64,000 bases of DNA from the NCBI GenBank assembly GCA_032622095.1, contig CP136069.1, forward strand, positions 162,057,043 through 162,121,042, in the 5' to 3' direction. The position numbers were made by a program, and so were the translations under genes. Below, in pieces: positions 1-10,849 of the stretch; positions within the stretch are counted from its first letter, which is position 1; every line of letters begins with the position of its first letter. This DNA is from Siphonodentalium dalli. Taxonomy: Eukaryota > Mollusca > Scaphopoda > Gadilida > Siphonodentaliidae. The notes beneath the pieces are model-generated. The model ran no database searches, was not told the DNA's origin, and worked only from the letters and a program-made list of their open reading frames with translations.

Positions 1-470
1 TGGAGAACTGTTTCTCATGTGGATATTTTGGGTCACCACTAGATGGGAGCCATATTTTTTTCTCAAAATTTCCTTGTGAAAACATCACTGCCAGCGGTGA
101 TCTTGAGTTTTACTATTTTTATGGATGAATAATTTGGTTGATCCTACAGACGACATACATTGTCCGACCGCCAACAGATTCCACAATGATCTTCTGGATA
201 ACCAGGATGAGAGTGATCTATTTTTTCTCCGAATTTCGTTAAAAACATGACCACAGACAGCAATTTTGTATCTTACTCTTTGTATGACTGAATTCTTTTC
301 TTTAGCACCTCTACAGACCACATCCCTCATCTGATAGTCACCAAACTTCATATTGATCTTCGGGGTGACCACTAGATGGGGGGCTATCGAATGATTTGAA
401 TTTTTTTGGAAAACATGGTCGCCAGCAGCCATCTTCTATTTTGCTTTTTATATACATGTATATCACTTCG
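1..470. repeat. ~167-bp tandem repeat, three diverged copies
   Basis: Three related blocks begin near 19, 186 and 353, so the period is 167 bp. Each starts with a version of GATNTTNGGGTNACCACTAGATGGG (key parts ACCACTAGATGG and CAGGATGAGAG) and carries about 70 bp later a shared AAAACAT..C..CAG..G segment (near 78, 243 and 410). Copies are clearly diverged and the array is cut by the window edge. A 115-codon open stretch on the minus strand runs across all copies and is best read as repeat-derived. From 471 to 775 I see no gene or repeat. Confidence 0.7.
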
Positions 471-775
471 TGCGGATAGCCAGTATTACTTGGGTAGTTC
501 AACTTTCCACATTCCTGTCATCATTTGAAATATAAAAATTTACCTTATACATGTAGTCCAATCAAAATTAACAAGCGTCCATGAATTAAATTTACCTATG
601 ATCCTATTATTCCTCACAATCACATGCACCCTTCAAAATTTTGTTTCGTCGTATCTAATTTTTAATGACCCTTATGGTAATATTGATATAGATACATTTG
701 TCAAACATTTCTTTGTACAATATACAGGTATAAAGTTAGGAACTAAATCTAGAAATAGATAATACTAGCAGGTTA

Positions 776-1077
776 GCCCGCCATTGGCGGCGTTCGTCAG
801 AAACATTACAATTATTAAATTTTCAATTATATTTTTTAGTTAATTTTTATAATTAATTTTTTAATTTAATTTTTTGTTTTTCAATGAGTTAATATTAATT
901 TTTTGTTTATAACATGAGTTAATTGTGCATTTTCCCGATTTTGACATTGAATTGATAATTTTCAAGGTCAAGGTAAGGTCGGAGTCACACTTTAACCCGT
1001 CCATGACACTTCCCGTAGGTAGCAAGTTTGAGCTCAATCGGTTCGAGTCTATAAAGGACACACACATATATATAATT
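776..1077 (+). repeat. dispersed retroelement-like tail, copy a
   Basis: Starts with a segment around GCAGGTTAGCCCGCC, passes an AT-rich stretch (about 815-905), and ends with CCCGTAGGTAGCAAGTTTGAGCTC, a CGGTTCGAGTCTATAAAGG-like segment and a CA/TA microsatellite. The same end module recurs at 1541-1681 and 1900-2075. A conserved end followed by a short microsatellite is typical of SINE or LINE 3' tails, but I see no A/B boxes, so the class is open. Confidence 0.5.
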
Positions 1078-1099
1078 TGTGGGTACCCGTTTCAATGTG

Positions 1100-1300
1100 A
1101 AGAAGACATAAGAATCACACAACACGCAGTACCCGTCCCTAAAAGAGGTATGATTTAAAGTACATCGGGCGGAAAAACTGACCAGATGAAAATTTACCCC
1201 GTTCCTAGGAACGACAGACATAAGAATCACACAACACGCATTTTTGTTCACACAACACGCAGTACCCGTTCCTAAAAGATGTATGATTGAAATCACACAA
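1100..1300. repeat. short direct repeats around AATCACACAACACGC
   Basis: The motif AATCACACAACACGC occurs near 1112, 1217 and 1290, and CACACAACACGCAGTACCCG occurs twice (near 1115 and 1250). The longer unit, including CCTAAAAGA(G/T)GTATGATT, is repeated at about 1108-1158 and 1245-1292. It is non-coding repeat structure next to the dispersed tails. Confidence 0.6.
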
Positions 1301-1540
1301 CACGCAAGTTTTGTTTTCCGATGAGTCAATTCTGCCTTTTTAATCAAGATAAATGCATTTCGCATTTTCGTCCGTAGTTTCGTAGGCACATGCGAGCGTT
1401 TAGCAACGCCGATGACAATAAAGAGCGTTAGTCGGTTAACAACACCAAACATGGTCAATATAAAGATCGTGCCCGCCTTAACACCCGATGTGCCGTTTGC
1501 TGTGATTTTGATGATTGGGAGTGGAGAATGAGTGCTCATA

Positions 1541-1681
1541 GCTTGTCCAAAACGCGACGTTGACCATTCCCATGGGATTGTACCCGTAGATAGGAAATTT
1601 GAGCTCGATCCGACCAGCCGTTTTCGATTCTATGAAGTACCCCCCCCCCCCCCCCACCACACACACACACATATATATATA
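1541..1681 (+). repeat. dispersed retroelement-like tail, copy b, ending in C/CA/TA microsatellite
   Basis: Contains CCCATGGGATTGTACCCGTAG, then GGAAATTTGAGCTCGATC and a TCGATTCTATGAAGTA segment matching copies a and c. It then runs into a C-tract (about 1640-1656), a CA run and a TA run. Mononucleotide C length in assemblies of this kind is often uncertain. Confidence 0.55.
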
Positions 1682-1708
1682 CGGAGTTCTCAAATTATAT
1701 AGTAGACT

Positions 1709-2075
1709 AGCTGATGTACTCGACTTCGTTCGGGCTATTTAGGGATTTCTTTGTGATCGCCTTCATCTGGGCAGTACCCGGTATATACAGCATCTGGACA
1801 AACTATTTTTCAATTTGTCCAGAAACATACCTATATCAGCACGTTCGATGACATGGTCGCACGTGAAATTGGACCCGTCCATATTGCTCCCGGGATCGAA
1901 GTAGTCCTACACACAAATTTTAGTCGTATCGGTCAAGGTCCAGAAACATGCATATGCGCGAGGTCAGGTTGACACGTTAAATACCAAATCCGAGTCGGAC
2001 CGGTCGAGCAGTGTGCGAGTCTATAACACACATACATAAATGCATTCATACACAAATATATACAGACAGATATTC
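1709..2075 (+). repeat. dispersed retroelement-like tail, copy c
   Basis: Begins at CTAGCTGATGTACTCGACTTC and ends with GGACCGGTCGAGCAGTGTGC followed by GAGTCTATAACACACATACATA and an A/T/C-rich tail. The end module is the one seen in copies a and b. The overall form resembles 3' ends of non-LTR retroelements or their SINEs. No coding remnant is visible. A short TTA microsatellite lies near 2150-2170. Confidence 0.45.
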
Positions 2076-2308
2076 CAAAATGTATAATCGATAGCTACAA
2101 GAATTCTATGATAAATAGTTCACGGGCGATCTGATGCATGCATCTTAGTTTTTATTATTATTATTATTACAATTATGGACGGATGACGGTCGAATAGTGA
2201 TGGGTTTAGTTTCCACACATACGTTTTGAGGCTGATATAGATGAAGTGTCCATTTTATTATTGTTACCATGTGAAGTGGGCTAGTTCATACTCGTAGTAT
2301 CAGTTTCA

Positions 2309-4104
2309 CAGAGTCGTTATTTCGCAAAAAATCCGGATTCAGAATCCGAAGCCGATTACGGGGGCGGGGCTAATTCCCGATTCAGGGTCAGATTTTGAAA
2401 TCCACGTGGTCTCCGAAACTATGTTTAATGTTCTCCCAGCGTCAAACATGGCTCATGTATTTGACACACGTATCATTTGTATCTTATATTTATAAAGTTC
2501 ATGTTTGTTGTGAAAGTCATGCTTTTCTTCTATGTGTATATACACGGCACATAATTTGCTGCCAATCCGACTTAATCGCATATTTTTTCAAGTTAAAGTG
2601 TGTTTATTGATGAGGGCAAGCATTTCTAACAGCTCTAGGCCTCCTGAATCAAATTCCGAAGATGTTGTGAAGAACACACGAAACTTGTCAGTTGAACAGG
2701 GACGTGCCGACAGGGGTTGTTGGGTGTCTCGATCCCCACCGCGAACTTTGGTACAATTTGCTTAGCTGTGCAGTCATTCATACGTGAGGAAAATCAGGAT
2801 TATTTTTCACTAACTTTTCCAAATAATGATACGTACAAGCCAGCAAACGCAACAAACAAACCCGATTTTAAATAAATACATATACAAACTTATGACTAAC
2901 TCGGGAGAGGGGGTGTCCAGTGATCTGTATATATGTTCAACTTGTTTTGGTAGTCATGTTGCTTTGCCATTACTAATTATTTATTTTTTCAGTGTAATAA
3001 CATATGGGAGAGGGGGTACCCTTAAGTGGGTCAGCACTTGTCCCCCAATTCCTTTGTATGTATAAACAAATGTATGTGTGATATATCATGTGTTATCTAA
3101 ATTTGACATATATTTGAAATAAATATATCTAAACTAAACTTTGGTGCATTCCAGCAGTCGGAAATTTCATGCATGACACAACATTAGTTGGACATTAATT
3201 TGACACCAAATATAGGTTGGCATTGTTCTCATTGTAAAAGTAAAAGTTGGTAATTTTCCTATCTTAGTGTTTGTCAGGTTGAATATATCCAGTGGGGCAA
3301 ATTGAATTCTGCGAACCTGTAAGGAAACTTCTAGCCACGTCACTAGAACATGTGTCTGTTGTCTATACAGAGACTATTGTGCAAAACGACTGCATTTAAC
3401 GAAACAAAACATTTTAAACATGAAATTTCTATAAGACTAGATGATAGTACATACGTTTATCTGATAATCCATCGATACCATATAATCCTACTATTTCTTG
3501 AATAAAAAGAAACATTATAATAACGAACACAGCAGAAGACATATCCATGCAGGTTCATATGAATTCGGTCAATGGTGACGTATCCGTCGAATTCGAAATC
3601 GACATGCGTTCGGGCGGTATTTTATGGATGGAATTATGAAATGGACATATGAAAGTGACAATCAACAATGATTTGCAATTGCTTCGCCATCAACCGAAGT
3701 GCTCCCCCAGCGTTACTATCAATAGCGTTATTATTTGGCTAATTTCAGTAATATTCTCCCAGTTTACATTCAATAAAACAAATTTGTCTCCGCATTTAAA
3801 ATTCTTTGATATAGATCGTTTATATTCTGCAATAATTTGTACACAAGAGACGGATTCTTATGTTTTATTGTGTTTTTAAACTCCGAGGTGGCGAAATCTC
3901 GGTTTGTTTACATTACGAACATTTGAGTCCGTCATCGGAATCCGAATCCAGATTCGGATTACCACGAAATTGAGATTACGGTCTGTTCGTTTACTGATTC
4001 TGCCAATTTCTGGTCTGTTCTTTTGCCGAACCAAGTCGTACGGGGACCAATCTGTAATCTGAATCCAGATTCTGAATCAGGATTTTAGCGAAATAACGCC
4101 TCTG
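2309..4104. mobile_element. hAT-like non-autonomous DNA transposon (about 1.8 kb)
   Basis: The ends form an inverted repeat: the left end reads CAGAGTCGTTATTTCGC and the reverse complement of the right end reads CAGAGGCGTTATTTCGC. Homology continues through GGATTCAGAATC-type sequence for about 40 bp. A CAGNG terminus is characteristic of the hAT superfamily, which makes 8-bp target duplications. CAGTTTCA precedes the left end (2301-2308) and CAGTGTCA lies two bases beyond the right end (4107-4114), a 7/8 match. Internal GGATTCNGAATCNG sub-repeats recur near 3940-3990. Open frames inside (for example 2395-2610 and 3649-3879) have no recognisable domain, so no transposase is retained. Confidence 0.6.
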
Positions 4105-4255
4105 GCCAGTGTCACTTAGAAACAATCTTACGGATCATTGTGACATACAAGGAAAGTCTATAATATGAGTAATATTTTCGCGGGGTTTCAAGTTTTAAAG
4201 TGGCATATATATATAATAGGTGTGGCTTCACATCAGTAAAGGTGTCACAAGGAAC

Positions 4256-5489
4256 GGTGTCAGACCGGTTTTCCGAAGACCTATTACTAGGAAGGCCCAC
4301 AACTCCGAAGACCCGATTCTCCAACGGCCCACAACTCCGAAGACCCGATTCTCCGACGGCCCATAACTCCGAAGACCCGATTCTCCGACGGCCCATAACT
4401 CCGAAGATCCGAAAGCCCATAACTCCGAAGGGCCGATTCTCCGAAGACCTATAACTCCGAAGACCTATAACTCCGAAGGGCCGATTTTCCGAAGACCTAT
4501 AACTCCGAAGGCCCGATTCTCCAACGGCCCATAACTCCGAAGGTCCGATTCTCCGAAGGTCCGATTCTCCGAAGATTTTGTTTTATCGGGATATTATCGT
4601 TTACTAAATAGTGTACAGTCCAGTGGCGAAGCCAAGGGGTCCCAAAATTCCCGCTGCCCCCATTAAACCTCTACTTGCTATTTCAGACAATATGGGCCCC
4701 TACCAAAACATGTCCAATGTCATGTAAACGCCCGGAAATCGTTCATGGGGCATCAAAATATTTAAACTTTTCCTACTGCCCCCACCTAAATGGGAATCCT
4801 GGCCCGCCACTGACTATACACCAGATACTATAACGTTACGTTGGCCCATGAGATGCCAGAGTAAAATGTACAGGGGTGAACGGGGAAGAACTTGTCGCCC
4901 CTGTGCATGTTAGGCTACTCTGACATTCTTGCAGCGTTTCGTTATAATATACCCGGTGCACACCAGTGGCGGAGCCAGGGTTCCCATTTAGGAGTGCACA
5001 TTAATTAGCATATGTGGGGGATATATGGGGGATATATCATGCATATGATATGCCGAAAGCATAACACGAAGGCCTGATTTGGGGAGCGCATACATGGGAA
5101 GGGTCGCCCCCAATCGTTGGCAGGAACACTGTGAATATTTGAATGCCTGGGAGGGATTTCCTGACGTTTACATGACATTTGACATGTTTTTTGGTGGCGG
5201 TCTTCCCTAGGGCCCCATTGACCCCGCCACTGGACTGTACACTATTTAATAAGCGATAAAACATTATTATCAGCCCTTCGGAGTTATAGACCTTCGGAGT
5301 TATGGGCGTTCGGAGTTATAGGCCTTCGGAGTTATGGGCTTTCGGAGTTATGGGTCTTCGGAGTTATGGGATTTCGGAGAATCGGGACTTCGGAGTTATG
5401 GGCTTTCGGAGAATCGGGGCGTCGGAGAATCTGACCTTCGGAGAATCGGACCTTCGGAGTTATGGGTCTTCGGAAAACGCTACGTAACC
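4256..5489. mobile_element. foldback element with tandem-repeat arms
   Basis: The left arm (4256-4575) repeats units such as AACTCCGAAGACCCGATTCT; the right arm (5270-5485) is the reverse complement, repeating CTTCGGAGTTATGGG. Inside the arms the inverted homology continues: ATCGTTTACTAAATAGTGTACAGTCCAGTGG at 4600-4630 pairs with 5225-5260, and ACATGT..AATGTCATGTAAACG at 4705-4735 pairs with 5160-5190. The loop lies near 4800-4980. CAAGGAAC directly flanks both ends (4248-4255 and 5490-5497), consistent with an 8-bp target duplication. No transposase is encoded; open frames over the arms are repeat artefacts. Long repetitive arms recall Foldback/Galileo-type or hAT-derived foldbacks. Confidence 0.8.
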
Positions 5490-5497
5490 CAAGGAAC

Positions 5498-6370
5498 ATG
5501 CACACCATGGAATGAGGAAATATTAATAATCAAGGATGTACTCCCAATACAGGGGGGGGGGTAATTTAATGTGTTACAGTCAATGGAGCGATTTGGAATG
5601 AATAAATTTTGGAAAACAAGATGTGAAGAGGCATATGTGACATCTGTTGAGCGTGTTAACGGATTTAGTCCTAGAAAGAGTAATATCCAAGATGGATGCC
5701 TCGTTAAAATTCTATAGAGCCCATATTAACAGGGATTTTTTTCAGAAACATGGAGATGAAAGTGGATATTCGAAGATTATGAGGGATTAGAAGCTGTAAG
5801 AAAAAGAAGAGCGAAGGAAAAGAAAGAAAACATGAGGTGGTAGATAAAAAGGAGGATAAAAAAAGATAACAAAGCAAAATTATGAATATAATGTGTTCTT
5901 GTTATGATTTTATATTCACATACAGATATTTGTAGAAATGATGCGTGAGAAAATTGAGTACTATGGTACATGGTCAACAGAAACGATATTCCTTTTTTGG
6001 ATTTTCGTGTAGGTGTTTGAAGTACATAGGCGGAGTGAATAGACAATTTCCACAGGGTTTGTAATACATATGAAGTGTAAAACACTAAGACAAGTATCTG
6101 GTCGAAACACAGATATATTTAGAGTGATACAGTACAAACATTTGAAAACACATGGACACATTACTCCAAACATATATCAAGCGATGGTTTGTTTATCAAC
6201 GCAAATTTTGTTGTTTAGAATAGTTTAGGATGGTTGAAATATAATTGTTATATATATATATATAATTTTGTGAAAATAATTCCAATATAAACCACGATAT
6301 GATGAAATAATAAGCATGTCATACAACGCTTAGCCAATGGGCGGGGAGTCAGCCGGTAGGTTTCACCGAG
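5498..6370. other. no gene recognised
   Basis: AT-rich sequence with a G-tract near 5552 and a short TA run near 6250-6262. The open frames here (longest about 100 codons on the minus strand at 5777-6085) show no recognisable domain and low-complexity composition. I see no repeat boundary. Confidence 0.5.
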
Positions 6371-6505
6371 GGATTGCGTCAGATTCCAATGACTCAGGAG
6401 TTGCGCCGGAAGTAGGGATTGCGCCTGATTCGAATGACTCAGGCGTTGCGCCAGAAGTAGGGATTGCGTCAGATTCGAATGACTCAGGAGTTGCAGGAGG
6501 CAGAG
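6371..6505 (+). repeat. 45-bp minisatellite, three copies
   Basis: The unit begins GGGATTGCG(T/C)C(A/T)GATTC and contains AATGACTCAGG(A/C)GTTGCGCC; copies start at 6371, 6416 and 6461, the last truncated. Because 45 is a multiple of three, an open frame at 6337-6588 shows a 15-residue repeat containing DSNDSGVAPEVG, but no start context, domain or flanking exon supports coding. Confidence 0.75.
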
Positions 6506-6599
6506 TTTCTTATGGGCTGGATCTCATTCGTTTAGGAGACGTGGGTAGACCACTCAATATCCCCTCAGGCGTAGTGTGGAACCCTTAGAAGTGGGAGGG

Positions 6600-6805
6600 G
6601 TTAGAGATATTAAAAAACAGTTAATTTTAATTTAATTTAAAATTATTTTTCAATTTTAGAAAAAGTCTTTAAAGTTTTTTATTTATTTTTAATTTAGGAA
6701 TTGTTTTTAAGTTTTTCATTTTTTGTTTTTTTTTTGAAAAATTTCAAATTTTTTTTTTTTTAAGTTTTAATATTTTTTATCTTATTTTTGAAAAAATAAA
6801 GTTTT
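6600..6805. repeat. A/T low-complexity tract
   Basis: Almost pure A/T with T- and A-runs (T12 near 6745) and repeated TTTAATTT and TTTTTAAG words. No coding or structural signal. Confidence 0.7.
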
Positions 6806-6982
6806 CACTGCGAGTGTCACTTTAACATTCATCCACAGTGTGTGCCGTATGTCACTTTAACATTCAAGGCTGAAGCTACCCCACCGTTCAGCGAGATCAT
6901 CACGTGATATACATGTAGATAATACACCGTTCATAGGGAGTGACCTAAAATTATGCTAATTGGCCCAACCGTTATACAAATA

Positions 6983-7092
6983 GACCATGACGCAACAATA
7001 TGTCTGGACTGCCACCAACTGGTGGTACTGCAGAGAAAGTAGGTCATGTACTTCCGTGACGTCACAAACTGTCTAGACTGCCACCAACTGGG
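6983..7092 (+). repeat. ~68-bp direct duplication
   Basis: ACTGCCACCAACTGG occurs at about 7008-7022 and 7076-7090, each preceded by GACG(C/T)(A/C)ACAA and a TGTCT(G/A)G word. The second copy runs directly into the LINE fragment that starts near 7096. Confidence 0.6.
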
Positions 7093-7095
7093 GGG

Positions 7096-8057
7096 CTTAT
7101 CATCAATAGAGGAAGGCGAAAAACAAACAAAATATTTTCTAAATTTAGATAAGCGTAATTACATCTCCAAAACTCTGACCAGCCTGAAAGTTGCGAATGG
7201 TAGCACTATCACAAAACAAACCGATATCATGAAAGAAGCCCGAAATTTGTATGTTAATTTATACTCCTGTATCCAATGGATGCTCTCGATTTAACTCCCC
7301 CTGTTAAAGATGGAACATTTCCCAAACTATGCACCATCCAGGCATCAAGTATTGAAGGACCTCTAACCTTGCAAGTATGAACAAACGCGCTTAAGAGCAC
7401 CAACCGAAACAATAAGAAAATGAAAGTCCGGGCCATCCGGATACACATATGAATTTTATTTTATAAAATTGTCTGACATTGGCCCCCTTTTAACTGAGTC
7501 GCTCAATGAATAATTTTCAATGGGAGAGCTATCAAGCAGGGTACAATAACTTTCATTCAAACAAACAAAAGGATTAAAATAGGCAGATGCTAAAAACTGG
7601 CGTCTCAACTGCCTTTTGAATACATCTTACAAACTAGCCTGGTCATGCATAGCGGACAGAATAAAACGTGTGCTCCCATCTATAATCAACCCAGATCAAA
7701 CCGTTTTTTTTTTCGCGCGTAGATGTATAGGTGACAACGCCCGACTAATCTATTACATAATTCATAGGACATAACACGAAAATATATCTGGCCTACTACT
7801 CCATATCGATTTTGAAAAAGCGTTTGATACTGTTTCCTGGTCATTTATAAGAAAATGTCTTGACCTTTTTAATTTTGAAGATGCCATAACATGCTTCATG
7901 TTAGGGAGAGGCTGCCGCCAGGGTGACCCAATATCCCCGTATATCTTCCTCCTCTGTGCCGAAGTTTTGGAGCTAATGATACGCCAAAACAATACAATTA
8001 AATGGATATTCCTCGGCGGTTCAGAATACAAAATAACACAATATGCGGACAAATAAG
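7096..8057 (+). pseudogene. decayed L1/Tx1-like LINE, ORF2 fragment
   Basis: Remnant of a LINE endonuclease-reverse transcriptase protein, which would copy its own RNA at a nicked target. The first part (7106-7290) reads EEGEKQTKYFLNLDKRNY, the linker motif found between endonuclease and RT in L1-type elements. After a disrupted stretch, a QGTITFI segment appears near 7540 in another frame. From 7595 one frame stays open to 8056 apart from a stop near 7772. It shows NWRLNCLLNTSYKLAW (usual NWRPISLLNTDYK), DNARLIYYII, the first catalytic aspartate block HIDFEKAFDTVSW (about 7802), GCRQGDPISPYIFLL (about 7910) and QYADK where YADD is expected (about 8040). The step from CFMLG to RGCRQGDP shows a deletion of roughly 30 residues. 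The loss of the catalytic DD, the stop and the deletion make it dead. Clade assignment rests on these motifs only. Confidence 0.87.
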
Positions 8058-8490
8058 AAAACGCCACGGAATTTCGTTTCCTAAAGGATGTTTTTTATGA
8101 CCAGCGCGATAGCAGGATAATTATTGAGGAATAAATCAGCTTTGTAATCGACAGTATGTGCAAATAAAAGTAAAATTTCCGGTTTTTGGGGGGTACTTTA
8201 AAAAAACCACTTCTGAAATGGAACGTTCCATAAATTGTGTATTATTGATTAGTGATGACCATAGCACTATTAGTACTCAGTAGAAAGTGCAACTGGAACT
8301 AATTTTTGGGGGGTTTGGGGGTACTTTCAAAAACCCCCATCTGAAATGAAAACGCCAGGAAATTTCGTTTAAGAAATTGTGTATTGTTGATCAGTGATTG
8401 CTGGAACACTATTGATATAAAAATCAGCTTCGTACTCTAAGGTCATTTTGGGTGGGGGTGTTTGGGTCTCAGGACCCTAAACGCCAGGAA
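8058..8490 (+). repeat. diverged tandem repeat with AAACGCCA(G/C)GAA motif
   Basis: AACGCCACGGAATTTCGTTT (about 8060), AAACGCCAGGAAATTTCGTTT (about 8349) and AAACGCCAGGAATGCGG (about 8478) punctuate the region. ATTGTGTATT(A/G)TTGAT(T/C)AGTGAT occurs twice (about 8235 and 8378), as does TTTGGGGG(G)TACTTT (about 8185 and 8318). The copies are unequal in length, so a clean period cannot be given. Confidence 0.6.
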
Positions 8491-8898
8491 TGCGGAACTT
8501 AAGATATCGGATTTCTTTAAACGTTCCCGGTTGTAACAAAACTGGGGCATCAAACCCTTCCTATTCGATTGTGCAAATATGGGGTCTTCCCGTTCACCCG
8601 GCAGCTATTGTTTCTGGCCAAGGTGTCATAATCGGGCACATCATAGAGATGCCGACTATAGTTTATATCTTAGTTCGGTGGAGAATTCCCTGTCACCCGA
8701 CAAAATTGTAGCCGACACGATCATTTCAATTTCACAGAGCAACATGACGTAACTTGTTTCACAAAACATACACAACATAATAAATCATCATAGGTATATT
8801 AGTCAGGTTCGAAAATCTAAAAATGCCTCTAGTAACGAAGGTGCGGGCATTTTTCTTTCAGAAGCTTTTGAGAATTGTTTATAAAGGTAATTTTTATG

Positions 8899-9540
8899 CT
8901 GATTTCAAAAACCAACGTTGGCAAGTTGACAAATTATTATTTCTGGTCAAAAATGGCAATTCAAAATGGCCGCCATCAAAACAAAGTCTAACTTTAAGTT
9001 TGTTGTTATGTGTTGCTCTAAGACGTTCGAATATTGAGTATTTCCATACTTTCGAACGAATTGGAACAAGAAAAAGTATACAAATGACAGAAAGTTAAAT
9101 ATGCTGGAAACCTTCAAATGGTATAGACAGTTGTGTCTAAATGTAATTTGTAATCTGATTCCAAAAAACAATGTTGGCAACTCGACAAATAATTATTTCT
9201 TACCTAAAATGACAATTCAAAATGGCCACCATCAGAACAAAGTCTAGATTTTTGTTTACTGTTATATGTTGTTCTATGACGTTTGGATATTATGCATTTC
9301 CGTACTTTCGAACGAATTGTGACAAGAGACATTATACACAGAACATGTGTGATAATTTAAAGTGAACATGTTTGACATTTAACCCCATTTATGCCCAAAA
9401 AATGACAAAAAACGTAAATTTTATAAATTATTGCTGTCTTAAATGGCAGAAAGTGAAGTATGCCGTAAATATATCCTTAAAATGTTTTAGACAGATGTGA
9501 CTAAATGCAATTTGTAATCTGATTCCTAAAAACAATCTCC
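8899..9540 (+). repeat. left arm: ~363-bp monomers, forward orientation
   Basis: Two monomers. Each contains TTGGCAA(G/C)T(T/C)GACAAAT, AATTCAAAATGGCC(G/A)CCATC, TTTCGAACGAATTG and GTATAGACAGTTGTGTCTAAA-type words. The first monomer lacks about 107 bp in its middle, so the two CCATC sites are only ~256 bp apart. The second is nearly full length. Confidence 0.8.
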
Positions 9541-9554
9541 CCGTGCATGTATTG

Positions 9555-10764
9555 TCATTGACGGTCTGTTCCTTGTTAAATTGGGGCCCTAGGTAAACTG
9601 GAAAAGGTAAATACATTTGGAGATTTGGCCGATGTATTCACAGTGTGCGTGTTGAAGAAGGGCGAATGGTATGTCAGGATTGATGTAGTGGTCGACAGAT
9701 ACTCAGATAAATCTACAAAGACTGCAACCAGATCGAGAAGTCGCAATGTACCATTGATCCGAAGGACAACAACAAATCGTCATGTTCCCATCCCACAAAA
9801 TTGGAAAATTTTCATTTTTTTTTCTGACAACAATTCCGATTTGAATGGTTTCTTGTCTCGAGACGTGTTATCAAAGCGAAAACAGAAGTTGCTACCGTTG
9901 TTGCTGCAGGGGGCTCCCAGAATACTGTAGAGTAGATTGTTCGGTAGATGGAACAGACTTGAACGGGTTAGAGTCTAATCATGAAGAGGCTGACATTAGA
10001 CTTATCCTTCATTCACTTGATGCCAGCATGGGGTACAATCTGAAACAAGTCATTGTGGTAAGCAGGGACGTCGATGTTCTGGTGTTATTGCTTGGTTACC
10101 TAGACAAATTTCCTGCAGATTGTGATGTGTTCATGATGGCTGTAACTTCCAAATGCCATAAAATTATATCCATCAGTGATTTTGCCACCCAAATACCAAG
10201 CGAAGCTCTGAACTATATTATTGCGTTTCATGCTTTAACGGGCGTGTGATTCAACTTCCTTCATATATGGGGTGTCTAAACGACCCGCATGGAAGATTTA
10301 CCAGGAATGTTGTGAACTCTTTAAAGTGTATAGGTAATATTGCAATATCAACTGAAACAATTGAAAGCGCTGAACATTTTGTATGCATCTTGCATGGAGT
10401 TTCCTATGCAAAACTAAACAATGCAGGATTCAGGATGTTCCCTCGGACCGAATCTCTTGAAAAGCTCCACCGACCAATGACTCATTTCATTATCACCTTT
10501 TGGGAACAAAGTACCAGGTTATAGTTTGGAAACAAGCAACCATTCCTGTGCAAACATTATCGGATCCTTCGGCAGTGGGATGGAAAGAAGAAATGGGCGA
10601 TTAGATCAAACCTTGACGTCACTAGAACCCATTCCAAAATCATGTCTCGAAATAATAAAATGTGGGCGCAAGAATGGGTGTGTAACCTCAAGGTGTGCAT
10701 GCATAACATCAGAGTTACCCTGCACACCTCTCTGCAAATGTAGAACTGACTACAATAATAAATA
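9555..10764 (+). pseudogene. PIN-like nuclease plus CXC-domain protein, transposon-borne, frameshifted
   Basis: The protein family combines a PIN/FEN-like acidic nuclease core with a C-terminal cysteine-rich CXC (tesmin/TSO1-like) domain; from memory it appears in many copies in invertebrate genomes as uncharacterised proteins, and its biochemical role is unknown. Visible blocks in order: VIDGLFLVKLG (about 9558), TFGDLADVFTVCVLKKG (from about 9617), RIDVVVDRYSDKS, a basic RSRSRN/IRRTTTNRHVPIPQNW stretch, EVATVVAAGGSQNTVE, the acidic block LESNHEEADIRLILHS (from about 9968), VVSRDVDVLVLLLG (about 10056), and TG-CDSTSFIYG (about 10238-10268). C-terminally follow VWKQATIP and the CXC part CGRKNGCVTSRCACI..CTPLCKC (10660-10740). 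The frame changes at least five times; a single extra G at 10244 splits the TG|CD motif. It is therefore a dead copy. Its position between inverted repeat arms implies transposon origin. No start codon can be trusted. Confidence 0.8.
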
Positions 10765-10849
10765 AGGTTTTTTGAGACATAATTTTGGTTATATGATGGA
10801 AAATTGTGTCGCATTGGGTGTTGATGAACCAGTTTCATAATATTACTGA

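Noticed and set aside
4112-4454. Open frames across 4.1-4.45 kb and 5.3-5.56 kb with MGF/SYG or PKTRF repeats
   Set aside because: Repeat translations of the foldback arms.
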